64,000 nucleotides of DNA. It comes from Akkermansiaceae bacterium. GTDB lineage: Bacteria; Verrucomicrobiota; Verrucomicrobiia; Verrucomicrobiales; Akkermansiaceae. Below are positions 52,019 to 61,055 of this stretch, one piece after another (the stretch's first letter is position 1; each line of letters starts with the position of its first letter). Below the pieces are notes generated by a model. That model had not been told where the DNA came from, did no database searches, and worked only from the letters and a program-made list of their open reading frames with translations. The stretch spans positions 248,001 through 312,000 of the forward strand of contig JACKQB010000001.1 in the NCBI GenBank assembly GCA_024233115.1. Reading direction: 5' to 3'. The translations under genes and the position numbers were made by a program.

Positions 52019-53242
52019 TTATTTGAGGTCTGAAGACATGCCCGGCTCCTGCGGGGTTTGGTAAACACCGTCCTGCACGACGCAGGGGTTGACGAAGTGT
52101 TTTTGCAGGTGCGGGATGTGTTCTAACAATAATGCCTCGTGTCCCATGCCAATGTGGTTGAAAAGCACGAGGTGCTGGTGGATCTGGCCCATGTCGCCGA
52201 CGTGGGGGACGATGGGGATGTTGCGGTTTTTCGCCATCAGGCTGACGGCTAAAAATTCGCTGACGCCTGCGACGCGGACGGCATCCACCTGGCAGAACCC
52301 GTGTGCCTCGGCCTGGAAGTAGTTTTTGAAAATGATGCGGTTGGGCACGTGTTCGCCGGCCGCGACCTTGGTGTGCGGGGCGTAGGCCTTGGCGAGGGTG
52401 GCGTGGCCGAGGATGTCGTCGGGGTGGGTCGGCTCCTCGATCCAGAACAGGTTGAAACCGCGTGAGCGTCGACCGTATTCGAGGGCGCGGGGAACGGTCC
52501 ACTGCTGGTTGCAATCGACCATCAGGGTGGCCGCGTCCCCGGCTCCTTCACGCACGATCTCGGTGCGGCGGAGGTCGAAGTCCATGTCCGGTGAGCCGAC
52601 CTTGAGCTTCATGGCGGTGAAACCGGCGGCGACGGATTTTTTGACGTTCTCCTTGATCTGCTCGTCGGAGTAATTGAACCAGCCGATGGAGGTGTCGTAG
52701 CCGGGGTAGCCTTTTTCGAGGATTCCCATGCGGGACCCGCGGGTTGATTTTGCGTCTGTTAGGATGGCGAGCGCCTGCTCGCGGGTGAGCTCGTCCTCGA
52801 GGTAGGAGAAGTCGATGGTGGCGATGAGCTGCTCCGGTGTGAGGTCTAACAGCAGCTTCCAGAGTGGCACGCCGCGTTTTTTCGCCCAGAGGTCCCAGCA
52901 GGCGTTGGTGACGGAGGCGAGGGCGAGGTGGGCGAGACCTTTGTGAGGCCCGAGCCAGCGGAACTGCTGCTCGTTGGAGAGCTGGCGCTGGAACTCGCCG
53001 AAGCCGGCCATGAGTTCCTCGATGTCCCGGCCCTGGAGGCGCTGGGCGAGGAACTCGGCCCCCTTGCAGACGAGGTCGTTGCCCTCGCCGAGGGTGAAGG
53101 CGAGGCCGGAGCCGGTGAGGCCCGAGTCATCGCCTAACAAGGTAACGGCGTACGAGTATTCCGGGTTTTTATGAATGGCGTCGGAGCCGGCCTGGGTGCC
53201 GATGTCGTAACGGGCGTCGCGGGTAAGTATTTCAGAGATCAC
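52019..53242 (-). CDS. fucD: L-fuconate dehydratase (enolase superfamily)
   Basis: 407 residues, starting at a GTG (53242). Converts L-fuconate to 2-keto-3-deoxy-L-fuconate. N-terminal capping domain: GSDAIHKNPEYSYAVTLLG, LGEGNDLVCKGAEFLAQ, GLAHLALASVTNACWDLWAKK. The barrel shows the KxK base motif MKLKVGS near residue 210, metal ligands at Asp (MVDCNQQW), Glu (EEPTHPDD) and Glu (AGEHVPNR), and the His in HVGDMG. This matches the FucD subgroup. The gene starts the downstream block that runs through GH95 genes, seven bases from the GH95 gene. Confidence 0.88.
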   Translation of the reverse strand: MISEILTRDARYDIGTQAGSDAIHKNPEYSYAVTLLGDDSGLTGSGLAFTLGEGNDLVCKGAEFLAQRLQGRDIEELMAGFGEFQRQLSNEQQFRWLGPHKGLAHLALASVTNACWDLWAKKRGVPLWKLLLDLTPEQLIATIDFSYLEDELTREQALAILTDAKSTRGSRMGILEKGYPGYDTSIGWFNYSDEQIKENVKKSVAAGFTAMKLKVGSPDMDFDLRRTEIVREGAGDAATLMVDCNQQWTVPRALEYGRRSRGFNLFWIEEPTHPDDILGHATLAKAYAPHTKVAAGEHVPNRIIFKNYFQAEAHGFCQVDAVRVAGVSEFLAVSLMAKNRNIPIVPHVGDMGQIHQHLVLFNHIGMGHEALLLEHIPHLQKHFVNPCVVQDGVYQTPQEPGMSSDLK

Positions 53243-53361
53243 AGTGGGTTGGGTTTAAATGGATCAGCAGTATGTCAGGACTGATTATAGCTGTCGTGGC
53301 CATCTCGAACATGGCGAATTTAGCCAAAGATATGGCGTATCGGGCTTTACCGGGGTTCGGT

Positions 53362-54480
53362 TTAGCGGAAATCAGAGGGGGAGGTGCCCACGGATTTCTT
53401 GAAGGCACGGAAAAAGGTTGTGTATTCGGTGAAGCCGACAGTGTAGGCGATCTGTTCGAGAGTCAGGTTTGAGCGTTCGAGGAGTTTTTTGGCGGCCCGG
53501 ATGCGGGCATCCAGGATGCTGGCAGCCAGGGCAGGGTGCCCGTGCTCCTTGAGAAGACGATTGAGTGAGCGAACGCTAAGGCCGCAGTGTTTGGCTACTG
53601 AATCTGCATTCAGTGCCTGGTTTTGGAAATCAGTGTTGATTTTCTGGAATACGAGACCAAGTGCGGGGTGTTTGGTCTGTAACTTGCGTGCAAGTTGATA
53701 GCGATTGTGAAGCTCGAGCGGAGGGACTTCGATGCAGCTGGGGGATTGGCTTTTTTCCAGGCAATGTTGGTGTAGCAGCTGGGCGGCGAGGTATCCGGTC
53801 TGGCGATGGTTGACATCGATACTGGAGAAAATGACGGACCCGTTTTCATAATAAAACGGGTCATTGTCCACACCCAGGATAACCAGTGAGTCTTCGATGT
53901 TTGAATGCCTTCTTTCCAATAAATTCAGCAGTGCCCGTGCGCAGCGGTCATTCACACAAAATACACCCGAGAGCTTGCCCGAGGTGATTTTTTTCTGCAA
54001 CCAGAGAGCGGCAGGTTCCAACGAATCTGTTGAGATGCATTCGGCGCGGCGACCGTTTTCCTCCAAATGCTGTGAAAACCCCTCTTGGCGACGCACCGAG
54101 TAGTAATGCAGGGGCACGTCGGTGATGTAGGTGAAGTCCACGCAATTCAGCCCGAGGAAATACTCGGCAGCCATCCGCCCGACGGCGTGTGAATCCGCCC
54201 GCACGCAGGAGATCTCAGTGTGGTTGAATACACTGTTTACACAGACGGCCGGGATGGATCCTTCACGTATGCGATCGAGGTGCCATGGTTGGTGAAAGTG
54301 GCCGATCATGGCGTCGGGGTTCACGGCCAGGGCCTCGTCCCATGAGAGTGAGTGGTTGCCATCAATACAGACGACTTCAATTTCCGGGTGTTCTCTAACA
54401 TAATCATGGATACCCAGCTCGGTCACAAACCGCTGCGCGGATGAGCGGCGCAGTGCGAGAGCTAGACGAATGGTTTCCAC
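53362..54480 (-). CDS. XylR-type AraC regulator with LacI-like sensor domain
   Basis: 372 residues from a GTG start at 54480. The N-terminal 270 residues form a periplasmic-binding-protein-like sugar sensor as in XylR (GMAAEYFLGL-type pattern, GVFCVNDRCARALLNLLE, VILGVDNDPF). The last 100 residues are an AraC double helix-turn-helix (NADSVAKHCGLSVRSLNRLLKEHGHP; LEQIAYTVGFTEYTTFFRAFKKSVGTSPSDFR). It is expected to activate sugar-catabolic genes on binding a sugar. It sits within the locus between SDR and fucD. No recognisable operator was found in the 119 bases below or 89 bases above it. Confidence 0.92.
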   Translation of the reverse strand: METIRLALALRRSSAQRFVTELGIHDYVREHPEIEVVCIDGNHSLSWDEALAVNPDAMIGHFHQPWHLDRIREGSIPAVCVNSVFNHTEISCVRADSHAVGRMAAEYFLGLNCVDFTYITDVPLHYYSVRRQEGFSQHLEENGRRAECISTDSLEPAALWLQKKITSGKLSGVFCVNDRCARALLNLLERRHSNIEDSLVILGVDNDPFYYENGSVIFSSIDVNHRQTGYLAAQLLHQHCLEKSQSPSCIEVPPLELHNRYQLARKLQTKHPALGLVFQKINTDFQNQALNADSVAKHCGLSVRSLNRLLKEHGHPALAASILDARIRAAKKLLERSNLTLEQIAYTVGFTEYTTFFRAFKKSVGTSPSDFR

Positions 54481-54569
54481 AGGATAGAATCTTGGTTGTC
54501 CCCAACTACGGGGAGGTAACGCTAATGCAATAATAACGCGACGGCAATCAACAAGCCGCGGGTGGTTAG

Positions 54570-55334
54570 CTAGAGGGCCCTGTAGCCGATCTCCGCGCCG
54601 CCACTCACGGGTAAAACATGTCCGGTGATGAAACGAGCCATGTCCGAGAGCAGGAAGACGCAGGGGTCGGCGATGACATCACCCTCGGGGCAATCGCCGA
54701 GGGGGTGGATGTCATCGAGGTATTTTTCAATGGAGGCGGCGTCCGGCTGCTCCGAGCACCATTTTCTGAGCATCGGTGTCCAGGTGCCGGCGGGGCTGAC
54801 GGCATTGACGCGGATTCCGTACGGTGCGTAGTCGAGCGCCATGGATTTCGTCAGTGTGTTGACGCCGCCTTTGGTTCCCGTGTATGCGGCGTGATTATTC
54901 TGGCCGATTTCACCGACAAGTGACGAGGTGTTGAGAATGCAGCCTTTGTTTTTTTTCAAGGCTTCGAAACCGTGGCGTGTGGTGAGGAAAATGCTCTTCA
55001 GGTTGATATCCACCAAATTTTGCCACTCATCCAAGGTGGTTTCGTGCAGTGGTTTGGAGGGGGTGCCGATGCCGGCATTGTTGTGAATGGCATCGATTTT
55101 CCCATACTGGCTGAGTGTTGTTTCAATCGCGCTGGCCACCTGGGTGTCGTCCGAGACATCACAAGCGATACCCAGGTGCCCTGTGCCAAGCTCACTAACA
55201 GCTAGGTCGACCTTGTCCTGCGAGCGGGCGAGAACAACAACTTTGGCGCCGTGTCTGGCGTAGGCTTTGGAGCATTCCCAACCGATTCCCTCGGAGCCGC
55301 CGGTCACAATAATTACCTGGTTTTCTAAAAGCAT
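54570..55334 (-). CDS. Short-chain dehydrogenase, probable sugar or keto-deoxy-acid dehydrogenase
   Basis: 254 residues from the ATG at 55334 (MLLENQVIIVTGGSEGIGWE). Classic SDR: NAD(P) motif TGGSEGIG (residues 11-18), NNAG (85-88), catalytic Ser about 137-138, Tyr151 and Lys155 (YTGTK). Context makes L-fucose dehydrogenase or 2-keto-3-deoxy-L-fuconate 4-dehydrogenase the two best candidates; both are SDRs. No fumarylacetoacetate-type hydrolase for the second route is present. It lies immediately downstream of a MaoC gene in the same operon. Confidence 0.85.
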   Translation of the reverse strand: MLLENQVIIVTGGSEGIGWECSKAYARHGAKVVVLARSQDKVDLAVSELGTGHLGIACDVSDDTQVASAIETTLSQYGKIDAIHNNAGIGTPSKPLHETTLDEWQNLVDINLKSIFLTTRHGFEALKKNKGCILNTSSLVGEIGQNNHAAYTGTKGGVNTLTKSMALDYAPYGIRVNAVSPAGTWTPMLRKWCSEQPDAASIEKYLDDIHPLGDCPEGDVIADPCVFLLSDMARFITGHVLPVSGGAEIGYRAL

Positions 55335-55385
55335 GGTCAAGCTTTAGTGTATGGTGGCCAATGGCGGCAATACGATTTTTTCATT

Positions 55386-55838
55386 TCAGTCCACCGATGA
55401 TTGCTTCCGCTCGGTGAGCAGGAGGTGTTCGCAGACCATGACGAGCTCGTTGTGCTGGTTGAAGACCTCGAGTTTTTCGACCACCACGCCGTGGGTGTTT
55501 TTCTTGTGGTCGCGTTTGTCGCTGATGGTGACCTTGGAGGTGATGGTGTCGTTGATGAAGACCGGTCGGATGAAACGGAGGCGGTCGTAGCCGTAGGACA
55601 TGGCCTTCGGGTTGATCAGATGGGCGGTGGAGCCGACCGCGATGGTGAAGATCAGGGTGCCGTGGGCGATGCGCTGTTTGAACGGCTGGCTCTTGCACCA
55701 CTCGGCGTCCATGTGGTGCGGAAAGAAATCGCCGCTTTGCCCGGCGTGCAGTACGATGTCCGACTCGGTGATGGTGCGGCCCATGGTGCTGCGCTCGTCG
55801 CCGAGCTGGTAGTCCTCGAAGTAAATGTCCTGGATCAT
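55386..55838 (-). CDS. MaoC-like dehydratase/hydratase
   Basis: 150 residues from ATG 55838 (MIQDIYFEDYQLGDERS). A hot-dog-fold R-hydratase: SGDFFPHHMD keeps the Asp37-x4-His42 catalytic pattern, with AHGTL (His59) next to it. It would hydrate or dehydrate a CoA thioester. It lies 29 bases downstream of the mutarotase gene. A second MaoC gene is at 57112 and lacks the His. Confidence 0.9.
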   Translation of the reverse strand: MIQDIYFEDYQLGDERSTMGRTITESDIVLHAGQSGDFFPHHMDAEWCKSQPFKQRIAHGTLIFTIAVGSTAHLINPKAMSYGYDRLRFIRPVFINDTITSKVTISDKRDHKKNTHGVVVEKLEVFNQHNELVMVCEHLLLTERKQSSVD

Positions 55839-55867
55839 AGTAGTATTTGTTAGATGGGTTGTGTTTG

Positions 55868-56206
55868 TTAGGGGTGGTAAAAAACCGACTGCATGGGTGC
55901 CCACACCTCACCCTCGGGCAGGGCTTCGACTGCGGTCAGGCAGGGTTTGCAGACGTCCCACCAGCGGCGGGTTTCTTCGTCCGCCGCCATTTTTTGCACG
56001 TCTTCCTCCCAGTTGTCGCCGGTGTATTCAAAGTAGCTGAACAGGACGTGGGTGCCGTCGGGCAGTTGTTTCCAGAAGATCGAGTAGTTACGGATGTGGC
56101 TGGCCTCGATCATGCGCAGCACCCCGGGCCATGGCTCGGCATGCAGCGCCTTGTATGCCTCCAGCTTGTCCTCCTTGACCTGGGTGATGCTTGCGTAGCG
56201 TGTCAT
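55868..56206 (-). CDS. rhaM: Cytosolic L-rhamnose/L-fucose mutarotase
   Basis: 112 residues, DUF718 mutarotase: MTRYASITQVKEDKLEAYKALH, AEPWPGVLRMIEASHIRNYSIF, FSYFEYTGDNWEEDV, DEETRRWWDVCKPC. No signal peptide, so it acts in the cytoplasm on the sugar delivered by RhaT, interconverting alpha and beta anomers. The paralogue at 39258 is a lipoprotein. It lies between the amidohydrolase and MaoC genes. Confidence 0.93.
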   Translation of the reverse strand: MTRYASITQVKEDKLEAYKALHAEPWPGVLRMIEASHIRNYSIFWKQLPDGTHVLFSYFEYTGDNWEEDVQKMAADEETRRWWDVCKPCLTAVEALPEGEVWAPMQSVFYHP

Positions 56207-56242
56207 GGGTGTTGTCTGTTAGGTTGGAAAATGACCGTGGTC

Positions 56243-57094
56243 TCAGAGCGCGGGGATGGAGTAGATGGCTTCCGCATTGCGATGGAAGACGGCGTGTTGC
56301 TCGTCGTCGGAGAAGCTGGAGAAAAACCCGCGTGCGATGTCGAGCCAGGCGGGAAGTCCCTTGGTGAGATTGCAGACCGGCCAGTCGCTGCCGAAAACGA
56401 TGCGGTCGGTGCCGAAGGCCTCGACGCTGGTTTCCAGCCACGGCCGCAGGGTGTCGAGCGTCGCCTGCTCCGGGTCCGGGCAGTAGGCGATGACGCCGGA
56501 CACCTTGCAAGAGACATTGGGCAGGGTGGCGAGCCGGGACAGGTCCTGTTTCCACGCGTCAAAATTCTCGGCGGCAATGGTCGGCACGCCGCAGTGGTTG
56601 AGCACAAACCGGTTCTCCGGGCAGGCGGCGGCGAGATCGTAGGCGAGCGCAAGCTGGCGTTCGAGAAAACACAGGTCAAACGGCAGCCCGCGCGCGGCGA
56701 GGGTGCGGATGTTGTCGCGGAACAAGGAGCTCTGCGACAGCTCGTCGGGCATGGTGTGCAGCACCCGGCGCAGGCCGCAGACGGAGTCGGTCAGCGTGGT
56801 TTCGAGCTGCTGCTCAAAATCATCCCGCTCGGGTCGGCAGGAGGCGATGACGGCGGTCAGCGGGTTGTCGTCCGCCTTGGCGAGCTCGGTGAAGAACCGG
56901 GCTTCCGCTGCAATCTCGCCCTCGGCAACGTCCACCTCCATAAAGATGCTCGCCGCCACTCCACGGCCCTCGACGAGCTTCTGGTAATCGTGGAGGTGGA
57001 AGTTCTTGTTGAGCGCGGGGATACCGGCGCACCAGTCGTAGCTGAAGTCGTCCTGATAGATCAGGTGCAGGTGGGTGTCGAGGATGGGGATCAT
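56243..57094 (-). CDS. Amidohydrolase, probable L-fuconolactonase
   Basis: 283 residues, amidohydrolase-2/COG3618 type: DTHLHLIYQ at residues 6-14, VLNHCGVPTI near the middle, FGSDWPVCNL near the C-terminus. In this subfamily, enzymes hydrolyse L-fucono-1,5-lactone or related sugar lactones. The mutarotase next to it and fucD downstream make L-fuconolactonase the best assignment. No signal peptide. It is followed by MaoC at 57112 upstream and RhaM at 55868 downstream with 17- and 36-base gaps. Confidence 0.88.
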   Translation of the reverse strand: MIPILDTHLHLIYQDDFSYDWCAGIPALNKNFHLHDYQKLVEGRGVAASIFMEVDVAEGEIAAEARFFTELAKADDNPLTAVIASCRPERDDFEQQLETTLTDSVCGLRRVLHTMPDELSQSSLFRDNIRTLAARGLPFDLCFLERQLALAYDLAAACPENRFVLNHCGVPTIAAENFDAWKQDLSRLATLPNVSCKVSGVIAYCPDPEQATLDTLRPWLETSVEAFGTDRIVFGSDWPVCNLTKGLPAWLDIARGFFSSFSDDEQHAVFHRNAEAIYSIPAL

Positions 57095-57111
57095 GGCGGA
57101 GTCGTTGGATG

Positions 57112-57633
<522 letters not shown>

Positions 57634-57640
57634 GGTTGTT

Positions 57641-58783
57641 TTAAATGGAGAATTCCTGATTGAGTAAATCGTTGTGCTGGCCGACCGCGGGGGCGCCTTG
57701 CGGGCACTTGTAAATCTCGCCGTCGATGCGGACCGGGCAGCGCAGGGTGGGCAGGGGGGTTCCCTGCGGGCAGGTCACCGTTTGCTCCATGTCGAGCGCC
57801 TTGTAGCCCTCGGTCTGACGCAGGGTTTTCCAGTCGAGCACCTCGGCGCACCAGACGTCCGCAGGCTCCAGGATGTCGAGCCAGTGCCGGGTGGTCTTGG
57901 AAACGAGGTGGTCTTTGAGCAGGGTCTTGATTTCATCGCGCTGGTCGAACCAGGTGTCGGGGTCCTGGTAGGCACCGAGTCCGTCGATGTCTAACAAATT
58001 CCCGAGTTTCGGGATTTGTCCCATTGAGAGCGCGAGGTAGCCGTCGGCGGTTTGGTAGATGCCGTAGGGTGCCGCGACGTAGGCGTGGCCGCTGTTCACG
58101 GCGGAGCGCTGGGGCAGTTTGCCGCCGTCGTTGAGGTGGGTGGTGATGACCTCGAACTGGAGGTCGAGAATGGACTCCATCAGGCTGACCTGCACCCTGC
58201 CGCCCTTGCCGGTGACGCCACGGCGGACTAGGCAGGCAAGAACCCCCTGCACCAGGTGCGCGCCCGCGGCGAGGTCGGCGACGGCCAGACCCATCGGCGT
58301 CGGGGGGTCACCATCGTTGCCCGACAGCCAGGTGAGGCCGGACATCGACTGCGCGAGCAAATCCTGGCCCGGCTTGCCGACCCACGGCCCCTTGTCGCCG
58401 TAGCCGGTGACCGTTGCGTAAACGAGCGACGGGTTGAGCTCCTTGACCGCCTCGTAGCCGAAGCCAAGCCGGTCCATGACGCCGGGGCGGAAGTTTTCGA
58501 TCATCACGTCCGCCTTGGCGATCAGGGCGCGGACTTTTTTCAGGTCGTCCTCGTCCTTGAGGTTGGCGGCGTAGCTTTGTTTGTTGCGGTTGATCGAGTG
58601 GAACAGCGTGCTCTCGCCCTCGATGACGAGGTTGGAGATGTAGAGCTGGCGGCAGATGTCGCCGGTCTTCGGGCGTTCGACCTTGATGACGCGGGCGCCG
58701 AGGTCCGCCAGGCGCATCGCGGCGGAGGGCCCGGCGAGGAACTGGCTGAAGTCGAGAACGGTGAGGCCTTCTAACGGTTTCAT
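57641..58783 (-). CDS. Class III CoA-transferase (CaiB/BaiF family)
   Basis: 380 residues. N-terminal MKPLEGLTVLDFSQFLAGPSAAMRLADLGARVIKVERP and IENFRPGVMDRLGFGYE are characteristic. The catalytic Asp falls at residue 170 in GLAVADLAAGAHLVQG, matching the position in formyl-CoA transferase. It moves CoA between carboxylic acids. No substrate can be read from the sequence. It overlaps into a tight set with the MaoC gene at 57112 (7-base gap) and with the solute-binding-like gene (9-base gap). Confidence 0.93.
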   Translation of the reverse strand: MKPLEGLTVLDFSQFLAGPSAAMRLADLGARVIKVERPKTGDICRQLYISNLVIEGESTLFHSINRNKQSYAANLKDEDDLKKVRALIAKADVMIENFRPGVMDRLGFGYEAVKELNPSLVYATVTGYGDKGPWVGKPGQDLLAQSMSGLTWLSGNDGDPPTPMGLAVADLAAGAHLVQGVLACLVRRGVTGKGGRVQVSLMESILDLQFEVITTHLNDGGKLPQRSAVNSGHAYVAAPYGIYQTADGYLALSMGQIPKLGNLLDIDGLGAYQDPDTWFDQRDEIKTLLKDHLVSKTTRHWLDILEPADVWCAEVLDWKTLRQTEGYKALDMEQTVTCPQGTPLPTLRCPVRIDGEIYKCPQGAPAVGQHNDLLNQEFSI

Positions 58784-58792
58784 GGAATAAGT

Positions 58793-59932
58793 CTAGTGGT
58801 TAAAGGATTCGCGGTAGATCGCGTTTAGTTTGTCAACGGTGTCGGCGACGCTGGCTTTGCCGGTGATGCCGTCGTGGGCCACCGGGCTGCCGTGGTCCTG
58901 GAAATACATGTAGCCATGGTACTGGGGCCGCAGCAGGGCGCGGTCGAGGGTGGCCAGGGTGTTGCGGAAAAAATGATGGGTGTCCTCGTTGAGGGTGTCG
59001 TCCAGCCAGGCGGCGCGGTGCCCCGGCTGGCCGCCCGCATGATAGAAAACGCCGCGCTGCACATCGGGCGAGGCGGTGAACCCGGCGTAGCGCATGGCCG
59101 CCTGCGCGTGCTGGGTTTTTGACGACACCGCGATGCCGGCGCCGCCGAGGGCGGTGCGCAGCGGCTTGCCCTGGTAGCTGACGACGTCACCTGCTGTTAG
59201 TCGGTTTGGTGCGTAGTAGGCGCGGGAGTAATTCGAGTAACCGTAGCCTAACGGACAGTAGGCGACGTCATCGGAGGTGGTCATTTTTTCCGCCGTCTGG
59301 ATCGGGTTCAGGGTCTGGAAAATAGGATCGATCAGCGACACCGCCTCCTTGAGCGTCTCCAGTGCCCGGGTGAGGGCATCGGTGGTGGCGAGTTGTTCTT
59401 TGTCGGCAAAGAGGTTCCCCTGATGCGCGTCGCAGAACGCGTAGGTGTGCATCAGCAGGTCGATGGGGATGGCGGCAAAGCCAACGTGCCCTTGGGCGGC
59501 CATGGCCAACATGTCCTGCCAGGTCTTGGGCACTTGCAGCCCGAGTTTGGCGAGCAGGTCTTCGCGCCAGGTGGCGATCGGGGTGGCGGCGTCGATGGCC
59601 AGCGTCCATTGTTTGCCCGCGAAGTTGTAGCTCGGGTGCGAGCCGCCGACGCTGTGCTCCGCCTGGTCCTCGAGGAATCCGGCGGAAAGGTAGTCGTCAT
59701 AGGGCAGCAGCAGCGCGTCCTCCGCCGCCAGGGCGACGTGCGGGTGGTCCATGACTAACAGATCGTATGCCGCCGCCAGTTCCTCCAGCGAGGCATCGGC
59801 GAACGCCTGCAGCGAGCGCTTCTCCCAAGTGATGCGCACCTCGGGGTTGAGTTCCTCGAATCGCTGCGCGGTGGCGACCACCGAGGTAAATCCACGCGAG
59901 TGGTTCCATGCCATGCCCTTGAGTTCAATCAT
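58793..59932 (-). CDS. Solute-binding-protein-like protein without a signal peptide
   Basis: 379 residues from the ATG at 59932 (MIELKGMAWNHSRGFTSVVA). The fold is the ABC-sugar-binding-protein type (AAYDLLVMDHPHVA, WREDLLAKLGLQVPKTWQDML, YCPLGYGYSNYSRAYYAPN), but neither this start nor the longer frame to 60022 gives a signal peptide. No ABC permease or ATPase gene exists in the window. I recall similar signal-less proteins next to CaiB/BaiF and MaoC genes in other bacteria, without a known role. It may be a cytosolic binding or enzymatic protein. Confidence 0.8.
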   Translation of the reverse strand: MIELKGMAWNHSRGFTSVVATAQRFEELNPEVRITWEKRSLQAFADASLEELAAAYDLLVMDHPHVALAAEDALLLPYDDYLSAGFLEDQAEHSVGGSHPSYNFAGKQWTLAIDAATPIATWREDLLAKLGLQVPKTWQDMLAMAAQGHVGFAAIPIDLLMHTYAFCDAHQGNLFADKEQLATTDALTRALETLKEAVSLIDPIFQTLNPIQTAEKMTTSDDVAYCPLGYGYSNYSRAYYAPNRLTAGDVVSYQGKPLRTALGGAGIAVSSKTQHAQAAMRYAGFTASPDVQRGVFYHAGGQPGHRAAWLDDTLNEDTHHFFRNTLATLDRALLRPQYHGYMYFQDHGSPVAHDGITGKASVADTVDKLNAIYRESFNH

Positions 59933-59957
59933 GACGTTGTAGTGAATGTTAGATGGT

Positions 59958-61043
59958 TTAGTGTCCGGGAGCTTGTTGTTCGGTTTTACTCGCCTGCTCG
60001 CCCTGGTAACTGCCGTAAACAATCAGCGCGAACGAGGTCAGTAGCACCGTCAGTCCAGCGGCGAGCATCGCCAGGGTGCTGGATTTCAGCCCCTTCCACT
60101 CCTTGAGGATCAGTCCGATGATAAAGCTGAAAAAGATCAGCATCGCCATGTGGACCCCCCAGCTGATGAAGCCGTAGTTTCCCATGCGTGTGTGGCCGAG
60201 ACCGTAGAAGAAAAACTGTCCGTACCACAGCAGCCCGGCAAACAGGGCAAAGAGGTAGTGGCTCGCCAGGCCGCCGCCGCCCCGGGTGTTGCGCGCGGTA
60301 TCCAGTCGCTTGTAATCCTTCCAGGTCCCGCAGCGGGTGTGCACCACGCCCCACCAAACCAGGTTGGTAATCAGTGCCCCGCCCATGGCGAAAATATACT
60401 TTGCACCGGCGGCGAACTGCCCGGCGCCATGCGCGGTCGCCAGTTTGTCCATCGGCTCCCCGGCTGCCAGCGAGAGTCCGAACACCGCCGAGAGAACCCC
60501 GGCGAGCACCACCAGCGTCAGGCCGAGCTTGGCATTGAAATGCACCTCGCTGCCGGCGAGCTGGGATTCCTTCATTTTCCCGGCGATACCGCAGAGGACG
60601 ATGCCGCCGAGCGCCATGAACCCGGCGGTCACGATCATGCTGCCGCCCGGCACGCTGAAGGTCTGCAACAGCGTGCCTGTCTGGAGCAGCGGCAGGATCG
60701 TGCCGAGCACGGCCGAAATGCCGATCGCCACCGCGTAGGTCAGCGAGTAACCGATGTGGCGGATGGCCACGCCGAATGCCATGCCGCCGAATCCGTACAC
60801 CGCGCCGAGCAGGGTGACCTTCAGCAGCACCTTGCCCTCCGTGCCGGCAATCACGCCCCACAGGTTGGGTACGGTCAGCGACGCCACGATGACGGGCACG
60901 ATCAGCCACGCCGCCAGGCACATCAGCAGCCAGAAGTTCTGGAACTGCCAGCGGCTGGTTCCCTTCTGCGGGACGAAACAGGAGGCGGCGGCAATGCCTC
61001 CGACGGCGTGAAGGGCGATGCCCAGAAAGATGTTGGCTTCCAT
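59958..61043 (-). CDS. rhaT: L-rhamnose/proton symporter RhaT
   Basis: 361 residues with about ten membrane helices: MEANIFLGIALHAVGGIAAASCFVPQKGTSRWQFQNFWL, GAVYGFGGMAFGVAIRHIGYSLTYAVAIGISAVLGT and LWYGQFFFYGLGHTRMGNYGFISWGVHMAM are the conserved features of this DMT-related family. It imports L-rhamnose (perhaps L-fucose) with protons. It lies within the operon, 12 bases downstream of the Gfo/Idh gene. Confidence 0.95.
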   Translation of the reverse strand: MEANIFLGIALHAVGGIAAASCFVPQKGTSRWQFQNFWLLMCLAAWLIVPVIVASLTVPNLWGVIAGTEGKVLLKVTLLGAVYGFGGMAFGVAIRHIGYSLTYAVAIGISAVLGTILPLLQTGTLLQTFSVPGGSMIVTAGFMALGGIVLCGIAGKMKESQLAGSEVHFNAKLGLTLVVLAGVLSAVFGLSLAAGEPMDKLATAHGAGQFAAGAKYIFAMGGALITNLVWWGVVHTRCGTWKDYKRLDTARNTRGGGGLASHYLFALFAGLLWYGQFFFYGLGHTRMGNYGFISWGVHMAMLIFFSFIIGLILKEWKGLKSSTLAMLAAGLTVLLTSFALIVYGSYQGEQASKTEQQAPGH

Positions 61044-61055
61044 AATGGTGTGGTG

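Noticed and set aside
58793..59932. ABC-transporter sugar-binding protein
   Set aside because: No signal peptide, permease or ATPase gene present.
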